A stretch of 64,000 nt of DNA from Candidatus Heimdallarchaeum endolithica (lineage in GTDB: Archaea > Asgardarchaeota > Heimdallarchaeia > Heimdallarchaeales > Heimdallarchaeaceae). The notes beneath the pieces were generated by a model, which did not search any database, was not told the origin of the DNA, and saw only the letters and a list, made by a program, of their open reading frames with translations. Positions within the stretch are counted from its first letter, which is position 1; each line of letters begins with the position of its first letter. The DNA is taken from the NCBI GenBank assembly GCA_021513715.1, contig CP084167.1, positions 62,001 to 126,000 of the forward strand, given 5' to 3'. The translations under genes and the position numbers were made by a program. Shown piece by piece: positions 29,743 through 39,511 of this stretch.

Positions 29743-31173
29743 ATGAGTTCTTTACTAAGTGATTTACCAACATTAAGAAATGGTACAGAATATTTAAGTT
29801 CAACAAAGGTACCTTTGAAAGGAATAAACGGAAAATTTCTTACTAACATAAGTTTTTCTCCTGAACTTCATATACAAATGGCAATTCCAATAAACAGAGG
29901 AATAGGTTTTCGAAAACTATCAAAAATACCAATAGATGATCTCATTGATATCTATGTTGAAGCTGGAAAGATTTTCTCAAAAGAAATGGTAATAGGTGGT
30001 CAAAGCACTACGCTTGAAGATTGGAACAAACTAATCACTTTATCAACAGGAATGCCTATTTCTGTGGTTAGAAACGCTGTAGGAATGATACCTTCTTTTT
30101 TCAAGAAGGAACAATTAGAACGTTTTCTCACTGCTAACAGTCCTACAGGTGAATTGGAAGTATATGATAAGTTAATGGGAGTTAGAGGAAAAACAAAGTT
30201 TGGTTTCGCTCCAAGAGGAAAAAACGTTGGTGTAGCTCTTCCTGGCAATCATCCTGCAGTAGCTTTATTTGGAGCACTAATTCCATTATTCAAGATTCCT
30301 GCAATAATACGCTCATCAAGCAGTGAACCTTTTACAAGTTATAGAATTTGTAAATCTTTATGGGAAGCAGGAATACCTTCAGAAGCTCTTTTTCACTTTG
30401 TGACTACTCATGCAGAAGTTGATACTTTGGTGACAAAAAGCGATTTAGGAATAGTATTTGGTTCAGATTGGACAATTCAAATGTATGGGAAAAACAATAA
30501 AATTAAAGCTTACGGGCCAGGTAGATCAAAAATACTAGTAGATGCTGATAAGATGAGTACATATAGAATGCGTCAAGCTCTTGATATCGCTTATAGAAGC
30601 ATAACTTATGATGGAGGAAGAGGATGTATTAATGCATCAGGAATAATTTATAATTCAGAAGAAGGATATGATGAATTTAAACACAAACTCGCTAGAAAAC
30701 TAGCTAAGATAGAGCCTTATCATCCTCTTGAAGAAGAATCCCAACTTCCTGCTATGACAAAAGAAGCAGCAATAAATTTAGCAAGTTATATTAATCAAAG
30801 AATGAAAAATACGAAAGATCTAACAGCTGAATATAGGGGATACGATGATTTCCTCTATCTAAATGGAGAATTTGGTTATTTACTTCCAATGCTTTTAGAA
30901 ATTGATGAGAATCATAAGATGCGAACAGATGAATATCCTTTCCCATTTGGAACAATAACAAAAGTTGAGGAATACTTACCTCATGAGCTAGTTAGAGATA
31001 CGCTTGCTTTAAGTGTTATTACAGATAAAAAAGAAAAAGTAAAAGAATATCTATTAGAACCATCGATTCACAAAGTGTTTGTAAATGAGAGTTCTTTTTT
31101 GATGGATTTAGCTGCTCCTCATGAAGGGTTTATGAGTGACTTTCTTTATCAAAAGAAAGCAACTAATTTATAA
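29743..31173 (+). CDS. luxC: Acyl-CoA reductase, LuxC family
   Basis: 476 residues with an aldehyde-dehydrogenase-type fold. The nucleotide-binding region contains GVALPGNHPAVALFG (about 165-179), followed by SSSSEPFTSY and FGSDWTIQMYG. The catalytic cysteine is expected in GGRGCINASG (about residue 293). LuxC enzymes reduce an acyl thioester to a fatty aldehyde with NADPH, usually on acyl groups handed over by LuxE. A LuxE-like gene lies at 19397-20542. No luciferase (luxAB) or thioesterase (luxD) is present, so light production is not implied. A TATA box precedes the gene. In an archaeon, the acyl or isoprenoid substrate is an open question. Confidence 0.85.
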   Translation: MSSLLSDLPTLRNGTEYLSSTKVPLKGINGKFLTNISFSPELHIQMAIPINRGIGFRKLSKIPIDDLIDIYVEAGKIFSKEMVIGGQSTTLEDWNKLITLSTGMPISVVRNAVGMIPSFFKKEQLERFLTANSPTGELEVYDKLMGVRGKTKFGFAPRGKNVGVALPGNHPAVALFGALIPLFKIPAIIRSSSSEPFTSYRICKSLWEAGIPSEALFHFVTTHAEVDTLVTKSDLGIVFGSDWTIQMYGKNNKIKAYGPGRSKILVDADKMSTYRMRQALDIAYRSITYDGGRGCINASGIIYNSEEGYDEFKHKLARKLAKIEPYHPLEEESQLPAMTKEAAINLASYINQRMKNTKDLTAEYRGYDDFLYLNGEFGYLLPMLLEIDENHKMRTDEYPFPFGTITKVEEYLPHELVRDTLALSVITDKKEKVKEYLLEPSIHKVFVNESSFLMDLAAPHEGFMSDFLYQKKATNL

Positions 31174-31175
31174 CA

Positions 31176-31196
31176 AATTTTTCTTATTTTTTTACT
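31176..31196 (+). terminator. T-rich terminator after luxC
   Basis: Runs atttttc and atttttttac directly after the stop, between convergent genes. Confidence 0.45.
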
Positions 31197-31238
31197 TATA
31201 TTCTCAAAATCTCTAAAAAAAGAGAAAGAGTTAGAGCT

Positions 31239-32714
31239 TTATAACCCTAATATAGCTTTAACTAAAGGTAGAAGCACACCAAAGGAGGCAAGTAATCTAG
31301 GTCCCCATACTTGTAAAATAGTTTTGAAATCAATTACTACTCGCATATTGAACATTTGTGTTTCTAGAGGTTCTTCTTTTTCTCTAAACTCAATAGCAAT
31401 CATGTTACTGCCTATATTTTCGCTATGTACTGAAAACCATATACTTGTTCCTTGATAAATAATCCCAGTAACAAGTTTAACAAGAAAGCGTAAATCTGGT
31501 TTTTCATCAAAATCATAATCTTCAGGAATTAGGATAAAATCATCGTACTTACGTATTTTAAATGACATCTCAAAATCATGGGGAGAGAGATCATCAGCTC
31601 CAACAAAACTTAAAGAAATAAAGGGAGAGTAGTCAGGATTTTTGTTTCTATTCCATACGAAGAAGATAATATCTTGGCTTTCTTCTTTCTTTTGAGTAGG
31701 TGGAACTGCACTAGTAAACCAGTATTTTTTCGCATTCATTACATAAGGAGTTTCTTTAAGAGTAAAAATAATTCTGTCAATAATCAAAAATAAATCCCTA
31801 TTTTTCTTGAGTAAAATTGAGAATATTTTTTTCCAAGTTTCTAAATTAAACTCATATTTGTAAAATAGATTATCAATCCTTTCTTCAGGAATAATCCTTT
31901 TTATTTCACTCCTTAAGATGTCAAAATTAATTAAACTTGGAAATCGATGGTGCAAATAAAAAAGAATTAGAATATTTTGAACTGCTAAATTTTTTCTTTC
32001 TATTAGAAAATCAATTTTAGGAGCAAAATCCTCGTTTAATTCCTTAACTGACTTTTCACTCCATTTCAAGAAATAGATTCGTGTTATAGGATCAAGCAAA
32101 GTGAATACTGCATCATGAAAGTATGAATTTAAAACATATTTATGTCTTGAAGGTTTATAGTATTTTAACAAAGTTCCAATTCTTAAATCAGCAATTGAAG
32201 GAATACGAAAAATCAATGCTGCTGCAATTGTAAAAAACAGAAAGCTCAAGGTTAGATAAAGATTAAGAGATGCTAGTTTTTCTTCACTAATAATATAATT
32301 AAAAAATCTCGCAAACTCTTCTTTGATTTTAATAGCAAAATAAAAAAACAGCCAAGATAAAATAGCAAGAAAAAGGATAACAAAAATGAAAAAATTACTC
32401 ATTTTATAACGTCTCTCCAGATTCCTGAAACCTTCAGCTGACTCTATTGGTTTTCCTTCTTCTTTTAGTTTTTTCACTTCATTGTCGAATGATAGTGAGA
32501 CAAAAATAGCATTTATTGAGAGCAATAAACTATTTCCTAAAAGCACTCCCCAACCGATATTGATTGCTAACAAAAAAGAAGAAGAGGTTATTGCTGCTAC
32601 TGATACTCCTTCCAGCGAGATTATTCCTATAAGAAAAATGGTTACTATAAAAGACAAAATATAACCTATAAACCTTGAGTAAAAATTAATTAATTTAGCT
32701 AAATAAAGCACCAT
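31239..32714 (-). CDS. Membrane protein of unknown function
   Basis: About 491 residues. Four hydrophobic helices lie in the first 190 residues (two near 15-75, two near 115-185), followed by a soluble region of about 290 residues and a possible last hydrophobic segment at the C-terminus (GVLLPLVKAILGL). The longer open frame starts at TTG 32762, but the TATA box (catatataaaa, about 32736-32746) lies inside that frame, so a leaderless start at the ATG at 32714 is much more likely. No motif is recognised. Downstream it converges on luxC; upstream lies another unknown gene in the same direction. Confidence 0.7.
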   Translation of the reverse strand: MVLYLAKLINFYSRFIGYILSFIVTIFLIGIISLEGVSVAAITSSSFLLAINIGWGVLLGNSLLLSINAIFVSLSFDNEVKKLKEEGKPIESAEGFRNLERRYKMSNFFIFVILFLAILSWLFFYFAIKIKEEFARFFNYIISEEKLASLNLYLTLSFLFFTIAAALIFRIPSIADLRIGTLLKYYKPSRHKYVLNSYFHDAVFTLLDPITRIYFLKWSEKSVKELNEDFAPKIDFLIERKNLAVQNILILFYLHHRFPSLINFDILRSEIKRIIPEERIDNLFYKYEFNLETWKKIFSILLKKNRDLFLIIDRIIFTLKETPYVMNAKKYWFTSAVPPTQKKEESQDIIFFVWNRNKNPDYSPFISLSFVGADDLSPHDFEMSFKIRKYDDFILIPEDYDFDEKPDLRFLVKLVTGIIYQGTSIWFSVHSENIGSNMIAIEFREKEEPLETQMFNMRVVIDFKTILQVWGPRLLASFGVLLPLVKAILGL

Positions 32715-32795
32715 AGTTAAAGATAATATTGTAGTTTTATATATGTTTACTAATATTTTCAACAGACAGGTTTTTTACAAGTCAATTCATTTGAT

Positions 32796-33767
32796 CTATA
32801 ATAACCAAGAAATATCATACGATTCTGTTTTTTTGTCTAATAATAAAAGAAGATTCTCTTGTTTTAGTTGTTCTACTTTATCTTTAATCACATCTTCACT
32901 GTAGCTCTCTAAATGATCAAATAGCTCTTCTAGAGTAATTCCGTTCTTTTTCCTATTTTTTATACAAATTATTAGTATCTTCTTTTTTAGCTCATCGTCC
33001 ATCGTTAGTATTTCTTGTAAACCATAGAAGGCAGGTAAAGTATTTGTTTCAATTATATGTGTTAGTTGTAAGGAAAAAAGTTTGATTGTTTCTTCATTCA
33101 AGTCCTCTTCAAAACTTAACCATGTAACATATCGTTCAATTAAAAGACTAGCTTTGTCTTGTACTGTAGAAAATTTTGTATAATTTACCTTGTCAAAAAG
33201 CAATAATAGGCAAGTTGGAACTAAACCAAAATCTCCTTGAAGATAGAAAATAATAGGTACAATCCAAAAGTCTAATTCTCTAAAATAATCACTTTTAAGA
33301 ACTATATAAGGCATGTTTTCTTTTTTTGTATATAATTTTTCAACACTTTTCATCGCTTTATCTTTAAGTTTTTTTAGTGAGGAAGAAGAAAAGTCTGATT
33401 TATCGAATAATATTAGTTTATCTTGATTTCTAATATATCCTAGAACGTTTACTGTAGGTAAAGCTTCTTTATTTTTTATTACGTCTCTGATTGTTATTGT
33501 AATTTCTTCAGGAAGTGTTTTTGTTGGAAATTGTTTTTTCAAAAACCCAAGAGTTATAGTTCTATTAGAACTTAATTGCTTTTTTAGATATTGAGGACCG
33601 GGTAAAAGATCATGTTCAACTGTACCTATTATTGTATCACCAGTTTCAATGAAACTCAAGTGAGAGGGAATAGAAACTCGATTAAAACTAATAACTGATA
33701 ATTTTAGAGTAATTGGTAATATTTTTGTCTCTTCACTTTCATTATTTGCTGGAGTTGGTTTGGTCAT
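32796..33767 (-). CDS. Unknown protein with probable C-terminal winged helix
   Basis: 323 residues, soluble. The first 130 residues look beta-rich, the middle is mixed, and the last 60-70 residues (GITLEELFDHLESYSEDVI then a basic helix and a short hairpin) have the look of a winged helix-turn-helix, though I cannot name the family. The ATG is 25-30 nt from a TATA-like agtttataat (about 33793-33803) and the gene is divergent from the XPD helicase with an 83-bp shared promoter region. A connection with XPD or with DNA is possible from context only. Confidence 0.65.
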   Translation of the reverse strand: MTKPTPANNESEETKILPITLKLSVISFNRVSIPSHLSFIETGDTIIGTVEHDLLPGPQYLKKQLSSNRTITLGFLKKQFPTKTLPEEITITIRDVIKNKEALPTVNVLGYIRNQDKLILFDKSDFSSSSLKKLKDKAMKSVEKLYTKKENMPYIVLKSDYFRELDFWIVPIIFYLQGDFGLVPTCLLLLFDKVNYTKFSTVQDKASLLIERYVTWLSFEEDLNEETIKLFSLQLTHIIETNTLPAFYGLQEILTMDDELKKKILIICIKNRKKNGITLEELFDHLESYSEDVIKDKVEQLKQENLLLLLDKKTESYDISWLL

Positions 33768-33850
33768 TCTAATTACTTAGAGATTTTTTACATTATAAAC
33801 TTACTTAACTATTTTTCTCTACTTTTTATATCATTTGAAAAATTATTTTA

Positions 33851-35665
33851 TTGGATGAGATGGTTATAAATCAGCAAGTAAATAAAGAAACAACACAAAT
33901 TCAGAAAGAAGAATGGAATAGAGTAAAAGATCTTTTTCCTTTTCCAGAAATAAAAAAAGATCAACTTAGCTTTATTAACAGAGTACTAACTACAAAAAAC
34001 CCTTTACTTGTCTCTGCTACTACTGGAGTTGGAAAAACTGCTGCATTATTAGTTAGTTTGCTTGCTATAAAAAAACCTGGTGAAAAAGTAATTATTTTCG
34101 TTAGAACTAAAGCACAAATAAATGTCTTTCTTAAAGAATTTGGGCTTATCTACAAAAAAATAATTGCTAATTGGGATAAATTGAAGGAACATTTTAATTA
34201 TAACTTGCCTTTAGTTTTAACAATTTTAGGAAAAAATGAACTTTGTGTAAAAAGAAACAAAAAATATCCTGGAGAAATGTATACTCACATCTGTTCTTTA
34301 ACAAAATGTACATTAAAACAGAAAACAAAGCTTCTAACTAATACTCAAATAAAGAAAATAGCTAAAGGCCTTTTTTCAGTTTACCCAGAAATGAATTCTA
34401 AAGAAGATCTAGTATCGGTTTATGAGAGTACTAATTATTGCCCATATTATGTCAATTTTATACTTGCTCAAAATGCAGATGTAGTAATAACAAGTTATCC
34501 TTTTCTTGAAGATTATTTTCTATTTAACTACCTCTTTAACAGGTTAAAAATAGATATTTCGAAAGCTATAATTGCAGTTGATGAAGCTCATAATTTATTT
34601 CAAGTGCTAAACTTGGAAATTACAAAGAGTATTTTAGAAAAAGCAGTAGAGGAGAACAATCATCCTTTTATTCAAAATCTTCTTGAAAAAATAACTGAAA
34701 CACAAGTTTTTAATTACAAATTAGATGACGAAGAACTAAAAAATTTTGAAAAAGAGATTTTAAAGAAACTTAACATTCAATACAGGAAAGAGGAGATTAA
34801 ATCTATCAACGCCTATATTGCTTATCATTTTATAAAAGAAAGTCAAGGGAAAAGAGTAATATCAGATACAAAGAGATTATCAACTATTAATCCTCTACCC
34901 TCTACTATTTTAAGGAAAATCGTTGGTGCAAAAAAAATAGTAATGATGAGTGGAAGTTTTGAACCTATTCACTCATTTCAAAGGCTTTTTGGTTTACCTA
35001 AATCAGAAAAGTTACAACTTTACTCATCCAATTCAAAAAATTCGAAATATTTGATCTTATCAAATAAAGATTTTAATGGTAAGTATCAATACAGAAATGA
35101 AAAATATTTCTTAAACATTGCTAAAGCCATTGATAGAATTAACAAGGCAATACCTGGTCATGTTCTTGTTTTCTGTCCATCCTACAAATATCTAAATGAG
35201 CTAACCAAAAATTATTTTCTAAATGTAGATATTATAGAAACACCAAAAATGGACATCTCCACTGTTCAAGCTATATTGTCAAATGCAGATGAAAAAAAAG
35301 TTGTTGCCTGTGTTGTTGGAGGAAAAATCTCAGAGGGAATTGAATTCACTAAAAATGGTAAAAGTATTATCAAAGGTGTTATTATCACAACCCTCCCTTT
35401 TCCTCCTCCTGACCCTAGAAACCAAATTTTGAGAGAAGAACTCACTAAAAGATATGGAAAAAAATTTGCAATAGATTTTACCATAATAATACCAACTGTT
35501 CAAAGGATGATACAATCTTTTGGAAGAGCAATAAGAAATGAAACTGATAAGGCAGTTCATATACTATTAGACCCAAGAGGAACTAGATTCAATAAAGAAT
35601 TTCGCTTTGAACGTTACAAAACCATTGAACAAATACAAAAAGCAATAACAAAATTTCTTTTGTAA
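33851..35665 (+). CDS. xpd: XPD/Rad3-family Fe-S DNA helicase
   Basis: 604 residues, superfamily 2 helicase. Q-motif-like FPFPEIKKDQ, Walker A TTGVGKT (about 55-61), DEAH box VDEAHN (about 241-246), SGSFEP, SEGIEF and motif VI QSFGRAIR are all present. Four cysteines between motifs Ia and II (about residues 131, 147, 152 and 196) fit the 4Fe-4S cluster that is essential in XPD, FancJ and DinG. Archaeal XPD unwinds DNA 5'-3' and is linked to nucleotide excision repair. The frame opens at TTG 33851, with an ATG at 33860. A TATA box at 33823-33831 places the transcript start at about 33852, so either could serve. All motifs look intact. Confidence 0.9.
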   Translation: MDEMVINQQVNKETTQIQKEEWNRVKDLFPFPEIKKDQLSFINRVLTTKNPLLVSATTGVGKTAALLVSLLAIKKPGEKVIIFVRTKAQINVFLKEFGLIYKKIIANWDKLKEHFNYNLPLVLTILGKNELCVKRNKKYPGEMYTHICSLTKCTLKQKTKLLTNTQIKKIAKGLFSVYPEMNSKEDLVSVYESTNYCPYYVNFILAQNADVVITSYPFLEDYFLFNYLFNRLKIDISKAIIAVDEAHNLFQVLNLEITKSILEKAVEENNHPFIQNLLEKITETQVFNYKLDDEELKNFEKEILKKLNIQYRKEEIKSINAYIAYHFIKESQGKRVISDTKRLSTINPLPSTILRKIVGAKKIVMMSGSFEPIHSFQRLFGLPKSEKLQLYSSNSKNSKYLILSNKDFNGKYQYRNEKYFLNIAKAIDRINKAIPGHVLVFCPSYKYLNELTKNYFLNVDIIETPKMDISTVQAILSNADEKKVVACVVGGKISEGIEFTKNGKSIIKGVIITTLPFPPPDPRNQILREELTKRYGKKFAIDFTIIIPTVQRMIQSFGRAIRNETDKAVHILLDPRGTRFNKEFRFERYKTIEQIQKAITKFLL

Positions 35666-35712
35666 TACAAAATACAAATTTTATTAAAAAAACTAAAAGT
35701 GTTATTTCGATA

Positions 35713-36732
35713 AAAGCATGTCCAAAAATTCTTTTTCAACTACTAAACGGTACGAAGGAGTAAAAGGTAGTTGTAACAGAGGAGAGAACTATAAAGAGTA
35801 GAAAGAAAGGTGGAGGGTAAGAGATCAAGGATCAGGGGAAGAGAGAGTTTGAGAAGACTAAACCAAAGACATGTTCAATACTACTACGATACTCGGGGTG
35901 ATGATTATGGCGATAGAGACAAGGGTAGAAACGATGAGCTTGAACTATTGGCCCGAGGGGAGGAGGAGAGGGATAACGAGCATTACTTTTTGGGGGAATA
36001 ATAAATAACAAGGAAAAAGGAATGTTGGCTAAGAAGATCGACGATATTTTCTGTCTAGTAGGCACAGTCTCCATAGAATCTCAAGAAAGGTCTCAAGAGT
36101 ACAGAAGGAAGTTTCTGCCATAGCAAACCGAAGACTTTACCATCGTGAGTGTTACTAGCAGAATGAGCTAGAGAGACTATAGCTCTGGAGGGTAAACCAA
36201 CTATAAGGTGTATGTTCCAGAAAAGTTTAGTTGGGAGGTTTTCTTTAGTGTCCCTCTTGGACATTTGAGAAAACGCCAAACAGAAACTTGACGAATTTTA
36301 AAACCTGAACTATCTACAGCCATAGCTTTCAACCCTTTTTTTTCACTATTTCTCCCCTAAATCTATTATCCACTGCTCTAGGATTTTATTTTCTGTCGCT
36401 CTCCATACTGCATGAAAAATAGATTTAAAAGGAATCTTCTTCATCCACTCCTCTTCTATCAAAAAAGCGCATAAAGACATTTTTTCTTCTAATTTCCTCT
36501 AGGCTATTCCTTCTATTCTCGCAATGATTGCTATTGCTAATATCACCCATCTCTCTGCTATTCCCTTTCTCCCTCTCTTACTTTTTCTCGTTTCCTCTTC
36601 ACCAGTTTCTTAAGGAAAGGTTCATTAATGATTATGAATTCTCTTACTTTTTGGGGGTCTAAAATCTGAAAGTAAGTTATAATTCCGACATAAACCTCCA
36701 CATTAATAAAAATTAATTTTTGGACATCCTTT
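35713..36732 (-). mobile_element. Decayed IS copy 2 (IS5-like DDE element)
   Basis: About 1.0 kb with inverted termini (left aaagcatgtccaaaaatt from 35713, right aatttttggacatccttt ending about 36732; one terminal change). Aligns throughout with copy 1 at 9790-10798. It separates xpd from the restriction-modification genes. Confidence 0.8.
35832..36690 (-). pseudogene. Broken DDE transposase, IS copy 2
   Basis: Minus-strand fragments in different frames match those of copy 1. The C-terminal part is the best preserved: HLIVGLPSRAIVSLAHSAS, FYGDCAYLTEN-like residues split by a frame change, KSNARYPSPP and YRSSIEHVFGLV, which carry the probable second and third catalytic acidic residues. The N-terminal half has several stops and frame changes. 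It is non-functional as read, with lesions that differ from copy 1, so both decayed independently or both contain indel errors. Confidence 0.7.
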
Positions 36733-36897
36733 ATTATTAATTTAAAACTAGCTGTTTAAATAATGAAAAGAAATTAGTAAAAATAAGGAGAAAAACAAAG
36801 AAAAAATATTACTCTCTATTTGCTGACTGAACTTGACAGATAGAAAAAAACATATGTATAAAGAAAGAATCAACGAATAATTGAATACTGCATAACT

Positions 36898-37012
36898 TTC
36901 CTGTGTGAGCTGATGATATTTCATCCAGTTTTCACAGTAGAGCGAGCAACTTCCTCGTCTAGCTTAATATTTTTTTGGTACTTTCTCTCAAATGAAATAT
37001 CACGAGAAAGAT
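36898..37012. ncRNA. Structured intergenic element, possible RNA
   Basis: Three hairpins in a row. Hairpin 1 (36901-36937) has a stem of about 16 bp closed by the loop tatt. Hairpin 2 pairs 36938-36946 with 36954-36961 with one bulged base. Hairpin 3 pairs ctttctc (36981-36987) with gagaaag (37004-37010). A T run (about 36967-36976) follows hairpin 2. The ten bases at 36915-36924 in hairpin 1 are exactly complementary to 36992-37001 in the loop of hairpin 3, allowing a kissing or alternative fold. Local GC is higher than the surroundings. It lies between IS copy 2 and the methyltransferase gene. Strand and function are unknown. Confidence 0.35.
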
Positions 37013-37209
37013 TTGTGTAAAAATGTACAAAAATCTAGTTGATGAATAAAATCAAATATTATAACAAACTTTATGTTTGAATACATTGATTTTTAAACAT
37101 ACAAATTAAAATTCGCAATATCCAAAAAAATGTGAAAAGAACAAAATCAGACAAAAATTAGAAAGCAAGTGTTTAACAAATCTAAAAAAATGTTCAAAAG
37201 AGGATTATT

Positions 37210-38622
37210 ATGTCTATGTTATTTGATGATATAGTTAAAAAGAAATATTCATGTTTATCAAATAGTAAAATAAAAAATTATCAAACGTTTAAGGATATAA
37301 ATCTGAAGGAAGAGATCCTTGAAATTTTTAACACTCTCGCAGAAGATTCTTCTTGGTCTTTTGAAAATCTTTCAAGAAAAGAAACATCTTATGTATCACA
37401 TGGATACCATAGATATCCTGCAAAATTTATTCCTCAATTAGCAAAAAGATGCATTCTATCTTATTCTAAAGAAAATGAAATTGTATGTGATCCTTTTATG
37501 GGTTGCGGAACTTCATTAGTAGAAGCATTAGTTTCAGAAAGAAAAGCTATTGGTGTTGATATCAATCCTGTAGCATGGTTAATTACAATGGCTAAAACAA
37601 CACCAATAGAACCTATAAGATTAAAAAGAGAAGTAAATAGTTTCCTATCAGACATTTATTCCTATAAATCACTTAAATATAACAAAACTAAACCATTAAT
37701 ACAAATAGATATTAAACCAGTAACTCTTGAAAATGAGAGAATAAAGTATTGGTTTCCTCAGGAGGATATTAGAAAAGATTTAGGTTTAATTCTTGGAAGA
37801 ATTAATAAAATTGAAGATGAAAATATTAAAAATTTCTTTCTGTGTGCCTTTTCACAAATTCTAAAAAATTGTTCAGTATGGTTAATGAAAAGCATTAAAC
37901 CAACAAGAGACCTTAAGAAAAAAATTGTTTCTCCTTTTCAATCTTTCAGAAAACACATAAATTATATGATGAAAGGTAATGAAGAACTATATAGAATAAT
38001 GCCTAAAAAAGTAAAAGAAAACCTAAAACAATTTTTAATTATTGAAAAAGGTGATGCTAGAAAACTTCCAATTGATTCTAACACAGTTAGCTTAATTGTT
38101 ACCTCTCCACCTTATGTAACATCTTATGAATATGCTGATTTACATCAACTAACTGCTCTTTGGTTACAATATACAGATGACATTACAGATTTTAGAGAAG
38201 GATTTATTGGTTCTATATATAAGAGAGATTTTTTGCAAGATAAAATAAAAAGTGATATAGCTGAAGACATTATTATTCAATTAGAGAAAAAATCAAAAAG
38301 ATTAAGCTTAGCAGTTAACAAATATTTTCTAGAAATGCAACAATGTTTCAAAGAAATGTTTAGAGTATTAAAAGAAGGAGGAAAAACATGTATTGTAATT
38401 GGAAATACAGAATTAAAAAAGGTAAAAATCCTAAATGCTGAGGTTTTTGTAGAGATTATGCTAAATCTTGGTTATACAGTTCATAAAATAATAAAAAGGC
38501 GAATTCCATCAAAAATACTGCCTTCAACAAGAGATTCAAAAACAGGAAGATTTACATCAAATCTAAAATCAGATAGAGTGTCATATCCTTATGAATATAT
38601 TTTAGTAATGGAAAAACCTTGA
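37210..38622 (+). CDS. Type II DNA methyltransferase (N4-cytosine/N6-adenine type)
   Basis: 470 residues. The AdoMet-binding motif DPFMGCGTSLVEA (about residues 92-104) precedes the catalytic motif TSPPYVTSYEY (about 298-308), the order of beta-class amino-methyltransferases. The SPPY form is common in N4-cytosine enzymes. HGYHRYPAKFIPQ upstream is typical of this subgroup. A good ribosome site (agagga) lies 6-10 nt before the ATG. The restriction endonuclease gene starts 9 bp downstream, so the two form a restriction-modification operon. Methylation protects host DNA from that nuclease. The position next to an IS copy suggests acquisition by transfer. The recognition sequence cannot be read from here. 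Confidence 0.9.
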   Translation: MSMLFDDIVKKKYSCLSNSKIKNYQTFKDINLKEEILEIFNTLAEDSSWSFENLSRKETSYVSHGYHRYPAKFIPQLAKRCILSYSKENEIVCDPFMGCGTSLVEALVSERKAIGVDINPVAWLITMAKTTPIEPIRLKREVNSFLSDIYSYKSLKYNKTKPLIQIDIKPVTLENERIKYWFPQEDIRKDLGLILGRINKIEDENIKNFFLCAFSQILKNCSVWLMKSIKPTRDLKKKIVSPFQSFRKHINYMMKGNEELYRIMPKKVKENLKQFLIIEKGDARKLPIDSNTVSLIVTSPPYVTSYEYADLHQLTALWLQYTDDITDFREGFIGSIYKRDFLQDKIKSDIAEDIIIQLEKKSKRLSLAVNKYFLEMQQCFKEMFRVLKEGGKTCIVIGNTELKKVKILNAEVFVEIMLNLGYTVHKIIKRRIPSKILPSTRDSKTGRFTSNLKSDRVSYPYEYILVMEKP

Positions 38623-38631
38623 GGGAATTTA

Positions 38632-39321
38632 ATGATTTTTGAAAACCTTATTGAATTATATGAAGAAAAAAAGAAGAAATATAAAAAATATACCTATAAA
38701 CATATTTCAGAATTATTAAAAGAAGCTAAGGAAATACATAAGAAAAAGTGGTTAGAAAATCCTACACCTAATAAGGATCACGAGCAATCTTGGAGAGCTT
38801 TTAAAGGAAAAAATTACGAAAAATTAATCATCTATATAATCAAAGATGAAATAGAAAGTTTGGGTTTAAAAGTAATAAATGGAAATATATTAGAAAGAAC
38901 AAGTAGTAAGAATTTGTCAAAAGAACTTAGCCAAGTAAAAAGGAATCTTCTTATTGATTATGGTGAATTTGGTTCTCATTTCCCAGATTTTGATATTGTA
39001 ATTTACAATCCTAAAGATTCAAAAGTAATAGCTGTAATTTCAAGTAAAACAACATTAAGAGAACGAATTGCACAAACTGGATATTGGAAATTAAAACTAT
39101 TGCAAGATGAAGTAACTAAACATGTTAAAGTATTTTTCATTACTCCTGATGAAGATGGAACATTGAAATCTAAAACACCAGTAAAAAAAGGTAGAGCTAT
39201 TGTAGAAATAGATACAGATGGAAGTTATATAATGAGTGAAAAAGAAGTAGAAGAAAGTGAGAAAGTAAAGATGTTTGATAAGTTTATTGAGGATTTAAAA
39301 AAATTAATAACTATAAGATAG
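38632..39321 (+). CDS. Type II restriction endonuclease, BsaWI-like
   Basis: 229 residues. After a helical N-terminal arm come FKGKNYEKLI, then HFPDFDIVIYN and AVISSKTTLRERIAQTGYWKL. The last element is a hallmark of BsaWI-family enzymes. The catalytic PD-(D/E)xK core would be PDFD...SxK, with serine where most nucleases have D or E; this substitution is seen in some such families but deserves a check. BsaWI itself cuts W/CCGGW, and whether this enzyme shares that site is unknown. It lies 9 bp after the methyltransferase stop with its own ribosome site (gaggga), so translation is likely coupled. Confidence 0.8.
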   Translation: MIFENLIELYEEKKKKYKKYTYKHISELLKEAKEIHKKKWLENPTPNKDHEQSWRAFKGKNYEKLIIYIIKDEIESLGLKVINGNILERTSSKNLSKELSQVKRNLLIDYGEFGSHFPDFDIVIYNPKDSKVIAVISSKTTLRERIAQTGYWKLKLLQDEVTKHVKVFFITPDEDGTLKSKTPVKKGRAIVEIDTDGSYIMSEKEVEESEKVKMFDKFIEDLKKLITIR

Positions 39322-39511
39322 TTAATCTATTGTTTTCATGCTTTTTGTGAAAAGTGATTATAAGCAAATCTTACTCTTAACAAAGTCCTTATGCTTAATT
39401 TTAAGTCGCTATCTTCACATATTTTAGCTTTTTAGGTTCAAAATTAGTATAAAGATACTAAAATCAAATTAATCAAAAAAGATTATTTTTAGTTGTTCAT
39501 AAATTCTTAAA

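Noticed and set aside
29743..31173. Bioluminescence (lux) operon
   Set aside because: luxA, luxB and luxD are absent; LuxC- and LuxE-like proteins alone do not imply light production.
36907..36920. C-box-like tgatga that could mark a C/D guide RNA
   Set aside because: No D-box CTGA at the right distance; the bases are better explained as part of a 16-bp hairpin.
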